Assembly (NCBI GenBank): GCA_934647235.1
Contig: CAKUFG010000022.1
Span: 1-46,715, forward strand
Reading direction: 5' to 3'
DNA from: an uncultured Clostridia bacterium
Lineage (GTDB): Bacteria > Bacillota > Clostridia > Christensenellales > Aristaeellaceae
Length of the DNA: 46,715 nucleotides
Shown: positions 1 through 9,363 of the stretch, one piece after another
How the letters are laid out: each line of letters opens with the position of its first letter
Numbering within the stretch: the first letter of the stretch is position 1
Position numbers and translations under genes: made by a program
Notes under the pieces: model-generated
Seen by the model: the letters and a program-made list of their open reading frames with translations, nothing else
The model's database searches: none
What the model was told of the DNA's origin: nothing

Positions 1-427
1 GCACGTTGCACCTTCCGGAAGCCTTCTCCTTGAGGAGAAGGTGGCGAGTGAAACGAGCCGGATGAGGTGTAGCCGCCGATGCGGCGTTACCTTATAGATA
101 GTCATGATAACGGCCATTGCATGGCCTACACCTCACCACCGCCTGCGGCGGAGCCTCCCCTCAAGGGGAAGCCTTGTCTTGGCCGTTTCCTTGCTGTCGC
201 AAACCGCTGTGAGCGTTGCACCTTCCGGAAGCCTTCTCCTTGAGGAGAAGGTGGCGAGTGAAACGAGCCGGATGAGGTGTAGCCGCCGATGCGGCGTTAC
301 CTTATAGATAGTCATGATAACGGCCATTGCATGGCCTACACCTCACCACCGCCTGCGGCGGAACCTCTCCTCAAGGAGAAGCCTTTTGGAAAGTCTCCGC
401 GCAGACTTTTTCAAACGTTTTGCTGAA
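1..427. repeat. Tandem pair of family-A palindromic elements
   Basis: Two near-identical 157-bp elements lie at 19-175 and 229-385, in tandem with a 210-bp period (the flanking GTTGCACCTTCCGG is repeated too). Each begins with a CCTTCTCC/GGAGAAGG hairpin, continues with a GATGAGGTGTAGCCGCC stretch, and ends with its approximate inverse (CCTACACCTCACCACCGCC) and a second hairpin CCCCTCAAGGGG or CTCCTCAAGGAG. No convincing protein is encoded. Related copies occur near 2347, 23240, 23560, 23870, 39370 and 46600. The block lies directly downstream of dnaK, where dnaJ is often found. Confidence 0.85.
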
Positions 428-2257
<1,830 letters not shown>

Positions 2258-2310
2258 AATTGTTTCCTCCAGTTTTATGTTGAAATGGTCAGTAGTCAGA
2301 TTTTATATGT

Positions 2311-2332
2311 AAAAACAGCGGATGCTGTTTTT
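2311..2332. terminator. Bidirectional terminator-like hairpin in the grpE-dnaK gap
   Basis: AAAAACAGC (2311-2319) pairs with GCTGTTTTT (2324-2332) around a 4-nt loop, giving a stem flanked by A/T runs on both strands. On the minus strand it would lower read-through from grpE into dnaK. It may be a partial terminator or an mRNA processing/stability hairpin. Confidence 0.55.
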
Positions 2333-2346
2333 TGCGGGGATTTGGG

Positions 2347-2503
2347 AAGCCTTCCCCTTGAGGGGAAGGTGGCGAGTGAAACGAGCCGGATGAGGTGTAG
2401 CCGCCCAAGCGGCGTTTCTTTATCGCTTTGCTAACGGCTGCTACGCAGCCTACACCTCATCAGTCAGCTTTCGCTGACAGCTTCCCCTCCAAGGGGAAGC
2501 CTT
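2347..2503. repeat. Family-A palindromic element inside the hsp operon
   Basis: 157-bp element of the same family as 19-175: CTTCCCCTTGAGGGGAAG hairpin, GATGAGGTGTAGCCGCC, then the inverse TACACCTCATC and a final CCCCTCCAAGGGG hairpin. It fills most of the grpE-dnaK intergenic region and ends 3 bp before the grpE stop codon. Its internal hairpin (GTCAGC..GCTGAC) differs from the copies at 1-427. Confidence 0.85.
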
Positions 2504-2506
2504 GTC

Positions 2507-3091
2507 TTACGCCTCCGCCACAACCTTTACCATGGCGTGGCGCAGCACAACGTCGCCCAGCTGATAGCCCTTTTGCAGCACCAGGCACACAGTGCCCGGC
2601 TCGCCTTCGCTGGCGTCCGCCTGCATGACGGCGTTTTCCAGGCGGGGATCAAACTTTTCGCCCGCACGGTCAATCACCGTTACGCCGCGCTTTTCCAGCG
2701 CTTCGCTCAGCTGGCGATGCACCATGCTTACGCCCTCGTGCAGGGCGGTGTCGGCGCTTTCGGCAGCCAGCGCGCGCTCCAGATTGTCCATCACGGGCAG
2801 GATCGTTTTAATAAAGGCGCGCGCGCCGTCCTCATAGGCGTCAGCCCGAACGGCGTTATTGCGGCGGCGGAAGTTTTCAAAGTCCGCCTGCACGCGCTGG
2901 GCCATGTTCAGGTATTCGTCGCTTTGCTTCTTGGCGGCTTCCAGCTGCTTTTGCAGATCGTCAATTTCGGTCTGCACAGCCGCGCCGTCCTCGCTTACGC
3001 ATTCCTGCGCGTCCTGCGCGCCATCCTCGGCGGGATCGGGCGCTTTGGCTTCGCGCTCCGCCTCGGGGGCGGCTTTCTTTTCCTTGCTCAT
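2507..3091 (-). CDS. grpE: Nucleotide exchange factor GrpE
   Basis: Cofactor that releases ADP from DnaK. The 194-residue product has a charged, low-complexity N-terminus, a long coiled-coil helix with the family motif RVQADFENFRRR near residue 85, and the C-terminal beta domain with FDPRLENAVMQ and GYQLGDVVLRHAMVKV. The start has an AGGAGG site 6 nt upstream. It lies 15 bp after hrcA in the same operon. The stop codon abuts a palindromic repeat. Confidence 0.97.
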   Translation of the reverse strand: MSKEKKAAPEAEREAKAPDPAEDGAQDAQECVSEDGAAVQTEIDDLQKQLEAAKKQSDEYLNMAQRVQADFENFRRRNNAVRADAYEDGARAFIKTILPVMDNLERALAAESADTALHEGVSMVHRQLSEALEKRGVTVIDRAGEKFDPRLENAVMQADASEGEPGTVCLVLQKGYQLGDVVLRHAMVKVVAEA

Positions 3092-3106
3092 TGTTTCCTC
3101 CTGGTG

Positions 3107-4135
3107 TTATGCTTCCAGCGCGTCCACCGACAGCATGCCGGTGAGCTCGCGGGAGACAAGGGTGAGCGTATCCATCACCCGTGCGTAGTTCATGCGCATG
3201 GGGCCGACCACGCCGATCGCGCCCATATGCCCGCGGCCTACGCGGTAAGGGGCGGTGATCACCGAGCAGTCGGACAGCTCCGGAATGCCGGTCTCGCCGC
3301 CGATGCGCACGCTGACGGGGCCTTGCGGCGGCCGCATCAGGGTGATGAGCGCATCGCGGTTTTCCAGCGCGTCCATAAAGGCGCGCGCCCTGGAAACATC
3401 GGCGTACTCGGGATAATACAGGATGTTGTGCGCTCCGCCGACCATCACGCGGTCAGTTTCGGTTTGCTTTTCCATTTGCCCGGCCAGCTCCGCAATGCCC
3501 GAGAGCACGCGCGCGTCCGCATCGGAATGTGCGGCGAAGCCGTAGAGCATTTCGCGCATCTGGCGAAGGGAGAGGCCGCGCAGCCGTTCGGTAAGCATCT
3601 TGCTGATGGCGTACAGCCCATCGCCGTCCAGCTTTTCGCTGACGCGGATGGTGGTGTCGCGGATCACGCCCGAATCCGTCACGACGATCAGCAGCGCGCT
3701 GCCCCGCGCCACGCTGACCAGGTGCAGGCTGCTCACCCGCAGATCGCTCTGCCGGGGGGTCAGCACCAGGGCGGTGTAGTGGGTCAGGTCGCTGAGCGTC
3801 TGCGCGCACAGGGAAATGACGTCTTCCATATCGTGCACGCGGGAGGTAAAATACCGGCGGACGCTTTCGCGCTCATCCTCGCGCAGTCCCGGGGCCAGCA
3901 GCGCATCCACATACAGGCGGTAGGCTTTATCGCTGGGTACGCGCCCGGCCGACACATGCGGCTGGATCAGGTAGCCCATCTCCTCCAGGTCGGCCATCTC
4001 ATTGCGGATGGTGGCGCTGGATACGCCCAGGCCGCTGCTTTTGCTGATGGTGCGGCTGCCCACGGGGGTGTTGGTCAGGATGAAATCCTCCACGATGACT
4101 TGCAGGATGCGCTTTTTGCGATCATTGAAGTCCAT
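3107..4135 (-). CDS. hrcA: Heat-inducible transcription repressor HrcA
   Basis: Repressor of class I heat-shock genes through the CIRCE operator. The 342-residue protein has the N-terminal winged helix with the typical sequence VGSRTISKSSGLGVSSATIRNEMADLEEMGYL and HVSAGRVPSDKAYRLYVD following it, then the GAF-like dimerisation part. A strong AAAGGAGG lies 8 nt before the ATG. It is first in the operon, immediately downstream of a perfect CIRCE element, so it should repress its own transcription together with grpE and dnaK. Confidence 0.97.
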   Translation of the reverse strand: MDFNDRKKRILQVIVEDFILTNTPVGSRTISKSSGLGVSSATIRNEMADLEEMGYLIQPHVSAGRVPSDKAYRLYVDALLAPGLREDERESVRRYFTSRVHDMEDVISLCAQTLSDLTHYTALVLTPRQSDLRVSSLHLVSVARGSALLIVVTDSGVIRDTTIRVSEKLDGDGLYAISKMLTERLRGLSLRQMREMLYGFAAHSDADARVLSGIAELAGQMEKQTETDRVMVGGAHNILYYPEYADVSRARAFMDALENRDALITLMRPPQGPVSVRIGGETGIPELSDCSVITAPYRVGRGHMGAIGVVGPMRMNYARVMDTLTLVSRELTGMLSVDALEA

Positions 4136-4159
4136 CGTCGATTTCCTCCTTTCCTCTTG

Positions 4160-4186
4160 TTAGCACTCGTTGTGCATGAGTGCTAA
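4160..4186 (-). promoter_or_regulatory. CIRCE operator (HrcA binding site)
   Basis: Perfect inverted repeat TTAGCACTC (4160-4168), 9-nt spacer, GAGTGCTAA (4178-4186): the exact consensus of CIRCE. It lies just downstream of the -10 box and upstream of hrcA. Confidence 0.97.
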
Positions 4187-4196
4187 CAACGATGAT

Positions 4197-4225
4197 AGAA
4201 TAGCATCTCTTTGCGCATTTGTCAA
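4197..4225 (-). promoter_or_regulatory. Sigma-A type promoter of hrcA-grpE-dnaK
   Basis: Minus-strand TTGACA (4220-4225), 17-bp spacer, TATTCT (4197-4202). The predicted start, about 4190, sits at the edge of CIRCE, so bound HrcA would block initiation. Confidence 0.8.
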
Positions 4226-4264
4226 TAGTATTATGAAAAAAATTTTTCGCGCTATGCGCCGCCC

Positions 4265-4293
4265 TTTTCACGGGCTGGCAAGCATGCTATAAT
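4265..4293 (+). promoter_or_regulatory. Promoter of trmO
   Basis: TTTTCA (4265-4270), 17-bp spacer, TATAAT (4288-4293) with an extended -10 TG at 4285-4286. Start expected near 4300, 25 nt before the trmO start codon. Confidence 0.7.
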
Positions 4294-4325
4294 AAGAACG
4301 AAGTTTCAGCATCGGAGGGCCTGCC

Positions 4326-5018
4326 ATGGAGGCTGTTATTCGCCCGGTCGCCTACATCCACAGCGATTTCAGCGAAAAATTCGGCATCCCGCGCCAAAGC
4401 GGTCTGGTGGACGCGCTGACAGCGCGCATCGTGTTTGAGCCGGAATTCCGCCGCCCGGAAGCCATCCGCGATATCGAAGGGTTCTCGCACCTGTGGCTGA
4501 TCTGGCAGTTTTCGCAGGCGCTGACGGCGGATTTTCGTCCCACCGTGCGTCCGCCGCGCCTGGGCGGCAACCGCCGGGTAGGGGTTTTCGCCTCCCGCGC
4601 GCCCTATCGGCCCAACGGCCTGGGGCTGTCCTGCGTGCGTCTGCTGGGCGTGGAGCGCGATACGCCCGACGCGCCGGCGCTGCTGGTGGGCGGGGCCGAT
4701 CTGCTGGACGGCACGCCGGTGTTTGATATCAAGCCCTACATTCCCCTGTCGGACTGCCGGCCCGACGCGCTGCCCGGCTACACGGCGCAGACGCGCGGGC
4801 ACTGCCTGCATGTGGAATGCCCGGACGATCTGCTTGCGCTGATCCCGCCGGACAAGCGGCAGGCGCTGCTGGGCGTGCTGGCCTGCGACCCGCGCCCCGG
4901 CTATGAGGACAAGCCGCAGGAAATCTACGGCCTGGCCTTCGCAGGGCTGGACGTGGGCTTTCAGGTGCAGGGCGATCTACTGCGCGTGGTGCGCGTGAAT
5001 CATCAAAAAGGAGAGTAA
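4326..5018 (+). CDS. trmO: tRNA (N6-threonylcarbamoyladenosine(37)-N6)-methyltransferase TrmO
   Basis: SAM-dependent methylation of t6A37 to m6t6A37 in certain tRNAs (UPF0066/TsaA family). The 230-residue protein starts with the family beta-strand IRPVAYIHSDFSEKFGIPRQ, has GFSHLWLIWQF near residue 55, the SRAPYRPNGLGLSCVRLL motif (about 92-110) and LDGTPVFDIKPYIPLSD (about 128-145). The C-terminal extension is normal for bacterial TrmO. GGAGGG lies 6 nt before ATG. It forms a two-gene unit with the Dabb gene 5 nt downstream. The t6A-forming enzyme TsaC is encoded at 31994-33019. Confidence 0.92.
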   Translation: MEAVIRPVAYIHSDFSEKFGIPRQSGLVDALTARIVFEPEFRRPEAIRDIEGFSHLWLIWQFSQALTADFRPTVRPPRLGGNRRVGVFASRAPYRPNGLGLSCVRLLGVERDTPDAPALLVGGADLLDGTPVFDIKPYIPLSDCRPDALPGYTAQTRGHCLHVECPDDLLALIPPDKRQALLGVLACDPRPGYEDKPQEIYGLAFAGLDVGFQVQGDLLRVVRVNHQKGE

Positions 5019-5023
5019 TCAGC

Positions 5024-5302
5024 ATGGTACGTCACATTGTTCTGTGGAATCTGCACGAGGAAAACAAGGAAGAAAACGCTGCGGCCATCAAGGCCGCCCT
5101 GGAAGACCTGAACGGCAAAATCCCCGGCCTGCGCTTTCTGCAGGTAGGCCGCTGCTATAACGGCTACGACTTGTGCCTGTACAGCGAGTTTGACAGCCGC
5201 GAAGCCGCCGCCGCCTACCGCGACAATCCCCTGCATAAGGCCGCGCAGAAGATCGTGCACGCCGCGATGAAAGAGCGCGTCGCCGCAGATTATGAGTGCT
5301 GA
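5024..5302 (+). CDS. Dabb (stress-responsive A/B barrel) domain protein
   Basis: 92-residue protein consisting of one dimeric ferredoxin-like A/B barrel: MVRHIVLWNL at the start, an alpha helix (EENAAAIKAALEDLNGKIPG), then LRFLQVG and DLCLYSEFDSREAAAAYRDNPLHK. These are the hallmarks of Dabb proteins, whose function in bacteria is mostly unknown. AAGGAG lies 10 nt before ATG. It is probably cotranscribed with trmO and followed by a strong terminator. Confidence 0.85.
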   Translation: MVRHIVLWNLHEENKEENAAAIKAALEDLNGKIPGLRFLQVGRCYNGYDLCLYSEFDSREAAAAYRDNPLHKAAQKIVHAAMKERVAADYEC

Positions 5303-5316
5303 GCGCCGTTAGGCCA

Positions 5317-5360
5317 GAAAAAGCCGCATTGCAAAACTGCAACGCGGCTTTTTTGTTTTT
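5317..5360. terminator. Bidirectional rho-independent terminator
   Basis: AAGCCGC (5321-5327) pairs with GCGGCTT (5344-5350), with an inner TTGC/GCAA stem. T-rich tracts follow on both strands. It ends the trmO-Dabb unit and the convergent GH31 operon. Confidence 0.9.
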
Positions 5361-5363
5361 CGC

Positions 5364-7592
5364 TTATTTCTTCGCGCGGTGAAGCTTCGTTTGATAAGGC
5401 AGCGGGCTGTCCGTATGCACCGTTACGGCATCTCCGCAGACGATCAGCTGATAAGTCGCAGCGGTTTCACCGTTCAGGGCAGGAACAGTAACCGTATAGC
5501 TGCCGTCCTGCGGTTCATACAAATGCAGCGTCAGCCCATCACGATAATCGTAGTCCGGGCGCTCTTCATGGCTGCCCATCGGCAGAATGGTGTTCTCCCG
5601 CACAAACAGCCCCAGAGAATGAAAATCGTACACCGCGCTTCTCCAGCCGCCGCCGCAAATGGTTTCGCCCGACAATAGGTGCGTCCATTTTCCTTCCGGC
5701 AAATAGAAGTCGGCCCTGCCGTCCTCGCGGAATACCGGCGCTACCAGCAGGCGATCACCAAGCATATACTGCGTCTCGCAGTCTTCCGCTCCGATATCTC
5801 CGGAGAACTCCATCATCATGGCGCGCAGCATCGGCATGCCGGTATGATGTGCCTCCACTGCCAGGCCATAAAGATAGGGCATCAGGCGGCATTTAAGCTC
5901 GGTGAATTCCTTAAGCACCGCGCAGCTTTCTTCATCAAACAGCCAGGGCACGCGATAGCTGCCGGACCCATGCAGGCGGCTATGGCTGCACAGCAGCCCA
6001 AAGGCAGACCAGCGCTTATACACATCGGCCGGCGCCGTCTGTTCAAAGCCGGAAATATCATGGCTCCAGAATGCGAAGCCCGATTGCGCAAAGCTCAGCC
6101 CTGAGCGAAGCGTCTCCGCCATGCTTGCAAAGCTGGCAGAGCTGTCGCCATTCCAATGAACCGGAAAGCTCTGGCTTCCCAGCGATGCGCTGCGCGCAAA
6201 CACCAGCGCTTCTCCCTTGCCGCGTTTGCGCTCCAGCAGTTCAAATACCGTCTTGTTATAGAGATATGCATAGTAATTATGCATTTCGCGCGCATTGCTT
6301 CCATCCGCATAAACAATATCCCGTACCGGAATCCGTTCGCCAAAATCAGTTTTGAAGCAGTCCACGCCCATATCCAATAGCTTTTCCAGGTATCCGGTAT
6401 ACCAGCGGCGAGCCTCGGGATTTGTCATATCCACAATCGCCATGCCGGGCTGCCAAAGATCGGTCTGCCACACATCCCCATTCGTATTTTCAAGGAAGTA
6501 ACGGCCATCCTTCCCCTCCATAAACAGCGGACTATCCTGCGCAATATAGGGATTGATCCAACAGCAAATGCGCAGCCCCCTGCTTTTCAGCCGCTGCAGC
6601 ATGCCGCGCGGGTCCGGGAAAACCGCCGGATCCCAGTGGAAGTCGCACCATGAGCATCCGCGCATCCAGAAACAATCGAAGTGGAACACGCTCAGCGGGA
6701 TTTTCCGTTCCAGCATGCCGTCTATGAATTGATTAACGGTTTCTTCATCATAGTTCGTGGTAAAGCTGGTAGACAGCCACAGCCCGAAGCTCCATGCAGG
6801 CGGCAGCGCAGGACGCCCGGTCAGCAGGGTATATCGCTTCAGGATGTCCCTTGGGGCATCGCCGCCGATGATATCATATACCAGTTTTTCGCCAGGCAGG
6901 CTGAACTGCACCTGCATCACCTTTTCACTGGCTACCTCATAGGATACATCCCCCGCGCTTTCTACCAGTACGCCATAGCCGCGGTTGGTCATATAAAATG
7001 GGATATTCTTATACGCCATATCGCTGGCCGTTCCGCCGTCGCCGTTCCACATATCAATGGACTGCCCGTTCTTTACGCAGGCGGTAAAGCGCTCGCCCAG
7101 GCCGTATACCTTTTCCCCTACATCCAAATGCAGGGATTCTTTTACATAGCTGTCGCGCGTTCCCTTGCGGATAATATAGGATATTCCTTTTTCACGGGTA
7201 GCGGTAAGCAAACGCCCCTTATAATAATAGGAGATGCTGAATGCCCCCAGCTTTTTATTCACCGCAGCGGTAAGATCGCCGCTTGTAAAGGAGCAGCTTT
7301 CCTCATCATCCGCAATGCTTATCCGGGCTTCCGTCTCATGCAGCGGAAGCATGGGACTGTTTGAACGTTTTCCGCGAAAATGCTCAACGCTCACACGGAT
7401 AACATCCGGGCCGGGAGAGGAAAGCGTTACCGTGAGCATCGCATGGTTCAGGGTATCGCCGCGCCCGCGTATGGGGGAGGTGGAGCACAGCATCTGAAGG
7501 CTGTCCCCAACCTTTTGCGTGCGATAGACCTGAAGCGCTGAAAGAATTTGATACTCAGGCTTGTCCATCCAATATCCGTCGGTAAATTTCAT
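5364..7592 (-). CDS. yicI: Alpha-xylosidase, GH31 (YicI type)
   Basis: Retaining glycoside hydrolase expected to remove alpha-xylosyl residues from xyloglucan-type oligosaccharides such as isoprimeverose; no signal peptide, so cytoplasmic. The 742-residue protein has the N-terminal beta-sandwich, the (beta/alpha)8 barrel with FKTDFGERIP (nucleophile D416, same number as in E. coli YicI) and HWNGDSS (acid/base D483), then SGFAFWSHDISGFE, HSRLHGSGSYRVPW and a C-terminal beta domain. The KTDFGER form of the motif separates YicI-type alpha-xylosidases from common alpha-glucosidases. AAGGAG lies 7 nt before ATG. It is the last gene of the carbohydrate operon, 84 bp after the GH35/42-like gene. Alternative: a GH31 with alpha-glucosidase side activity. 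Confidence 0.92.
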   Translation of the reverse strand: MKFTDGYWMDKPEYQILSALQVYRTQKVGDSLQMLCSTSPIRGRGDTLNHAMLTVTLSSPGPDVIRVSVEHFRGKRSNSPMLPLHETEARISIADDEESCSFTSGDLTAAVNKKLGAFSISYYYKGRLLTATREKGISYIIRKGTRDSYVKESLHLDVGEKVYGLGERFTACVKNGQSIDMWNGDGGTASDMAYKNIPFYMTNRGYGVLVESAGDVSYEVASEKVMQVQFSLPGEKLVYDIIGGDAPRDILKRYTLLTGRPALPPAWSFGLWLSTSFTTNYDEETVNQFIDGMLERKIPLSVFHFDCFWMRGCSWCDFHWDPAVFPDPRGMLQRLKSRGLRICCWINPYIAQDSPLFMEGKDGRYFLENTNGDVWQTDLWQPGMAIVDMTNPEARRWYTGYLEKLLDMGVDCFKTDFGERIPVRDIVYADGSNAREMHNYYAYLYNKTVFELLERKRGKGEALVFARSASLGSQSFPVHWNGDSSASFASMAETLRSGLSFAQSGFAFWSHDISGFEQTAPADVYKRWSAFGLLCSHSRLHGSGSYRVPWLFDEESCAVLKEFTELKCRLMPYLYGLAVEAHHTGMPMLRAMMMEFSGDIGAEDCETQYMLGDRLLVAPVFREDGRADFYLPEGKWTHLLSGETICGGGWRSAVYDFHSLGLFVRENTILPMGSHEERPDYDYRDGLTLHLYEPQDGSYTVTVPALNGETAATYQLIVCGDAVTVHTDSPLPYQTKLHRAKK

Positions 7593-7675
7593 GACATTTC
7601 TCCTTTTATTTCATTGATGGATTTACGCTGATAGCTGCGGCGCAGCAGGTCTATCGCAGCAGCCGGTATCTCGGA

Positions 7676-9271
7676 TTAGACGACCGCCCTTGTCATAGCA
7701 GGATTCAGACGAACGCGAACGACCTGGCCTCCATGGACAAAAACCTCAAAGTTTGTCTGATCTCCATTCCGCACAAAGTCAACTATCCATTCGCCGTTTT
7801 CATCAAAATGTCCTTCCTCCACAGACAAATGATTCAGCTGCGTCGACTGCCGCGAGGTAAGCGAGACAAAGGGCTTGGGATCGTCGATATCAGGACGATG
7901 GATAAAATCAAAGCCCACGCCAGCGCCCGCAACAAAGAACTCATATTCCGAAACCTCTACCAGCAACGCGCGCCCGCGCTCGTTGGCATGGAAGCGATAA
8001 GCCGGATCATGAATATTGAACGTAGTAGAGCCCACCCGTTTGCTGCTGCCCCTGAAGAAGTTTGCCACTACATGGAACTTGTCCAGCTTCAGATATTCAT
8101 AACGCGAGAATTCATCCTGAAGCAGCGCGTGAACCCGTCCCGTCCCACGATACTTGATCAGAAGCGGAGCAAGCCCTCCAATTGCTCTCATGCTGAACGC
8201 CATCGTCCGCGCCTCATCCGTCAGCTCATCGTTGGCATTAAGCGCCATCTCTGCGCCAAACGCGCACAGGCCGATACAGCCGTAATCAGCAAAAGCCCGC
8301 AGAGCATTCATAGCGTTGGCTTCCCCGCTGGTCGCAGACTCCGGAATATACAGCGCATTATCCGGTCTGGCGTAGCGGCCGGCAATACGGTTATATTCAC
8401 GCTTGGCAGGATTATAAATATCCGGGCAAAGCAGATCCAGCTCGGGTGCGCCGGCCTTCCAGATATCCAGAACCCGCCCTACCGCAGCGCCGGCATTATA
8501 ATTGAAGCCGCTTTCTTCAACGCCCTGCTCGCCTACCATCACGTTGGTAAACATCACCAGGTTATAGATTTTTTTGCCCGCGCTGGCAATTTCGCCAATA
8601 TACCGGGCATGATACCAGGCGGTGAAGGCTTCGTGCGCATGGCGGCCAAACTGCCCCTTCCAGGTATTGGAATGGTCGCACTCGCCGCAATCCTCCAGCG
8701 TGATATTTTTCAGTTCTTCCGGCAGGGGCTTTGCGTAATCCTCACAGGCAATCTGGGAATAATCCCGATCGGTATTGGCCAATCCCATCTCATTTTCAAT
8801 CTGAACGCCCAGAACCGTTCCCTCGTCGCCGTCATATTCCTTCAGGAACTTCATCACCTCGCAAAATGCCTTTTTATCGCGCTCCAGCGTAGCCATGCAG
8901 TGCGGAGAAAGCGATGCATGCTGCGCGCCGCTGCAGCCAACCGTTATCTGATAGGTTTGCGGGTCCAGTTTGATATAATCCGGCGCATAGTTGGGATGAC
9001 CATTCTTAGAAGTTGCAAACCAGAGAATGATCAGATGCAGTCCGGCGCTGCGAACCTTATCAATCAAGCCCTTCACCAGTTCAAAGTGATACTCATCCTT
9101 GCGCAGCTCAATCATGTTCCAGTAGATCGGGGCCTCCAAAACATTGCCGCCATACAGCTTCACCGCATGAATTGCCTTATCCACCAGCGCGGTACCCGTG
9201 GAGGAATTCATCGTCTGCAGTCCCAGCAGAAGCATGGGCTTTCCATTCTTATCCGTAAAAAAACGATTCAT
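7676..9271 (-). CDS. Clan GH-A glycoside hydrolase, GH35/GH42-like (putative beta-galactosidase)
   Basis: 531-residue protein with a (beta/alpha)8 barrel of the beta-galactosidase type: GGNVLEAPIYWNMIE near 41-55, VLGVQIENEMG with the probable acid/base E161, and LYIPESAT with the probable nucleophile E311. The C-terminal 170 residues are beta-rich, as in DUF5597-type hydrolases. No signal peptide, so intracellular. AAAGGAG lies 6 nt before ATG. It sits between the ABC binding protein and the alpha-xylosidase, which suggests imported galactosylated/xylosylated oligosaccharides as substrate (inference). Exact family and specificity cannot be fixed by eye. Confidence 0.75.
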   Translation of the reverse strand: MNRFFTDKNGKPMLLLGLQTMNSSTGTALVDKAIHAVKLYGGNVLEAPIYWNMIELRKDEYHFELVKGLIDKVRSAGLHLIILWFATSKNGHPNYAPDYIKLDPQTYQITVGCSGAQHASLSPHCMATLERDKKAFCEVMKFLKEYDGDEGTVLGVQIENEMGLANTDRDYSQIACEDYAKPLPEELKNITLEDCGECDHSNTWKGQFGRHAHEAFTAWYHARYIGEIASAGKKIYNLVMFTNVMVGEQGVEESGFNYNAGAAVGRVLDIWKAGAPELDLLCPDIYNPAKREYNRIAGRYARPDNALYIPESATSGEANAMNALRAFADYGCIGLCAFGAEMALNANDELTDEARTMAFSMRAIGGLAPLLIKYRGTGRVHALLQDEFSRYEYLKLDKFHVVANFFRGSSKRVGSTTFNIHDPAYRFHANERGRALLVEVSEYEFFVAGAGVGFDFIHRPDIDDPKPFVSLTSRQSTQLNHLSVEEGHFDENGEWIVDFVRNGDQTNFEVFVHGGQVVRVRLNPAMTRAVV

Positions 9272-9287
9272 ATATAGCTCCTTTCTT

Positions 9288-9334
9288 AAAAAGGCGGGAG
9301 GGCCATAAATTCATACAATTTATGGCCTTCCCGC
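9288..9334 (-). terminator. Intercistronic terminator/attenuator after the binding-protein gene
   Basis: An 18-bp stem with one wobble pair (9294-9311 with 9317-9334, 5-nt loop) is followed on the minus strand by TTTTT. It lies between the solute-binding protein and the GH35/42-like gene and probably makes the binding protein more abundant than the downstream enzymes. Confidence 0.85.
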
Positions 9335-9363
9335 AGGGGTAAGCTGTGCTTTGGCGAGAAGGA

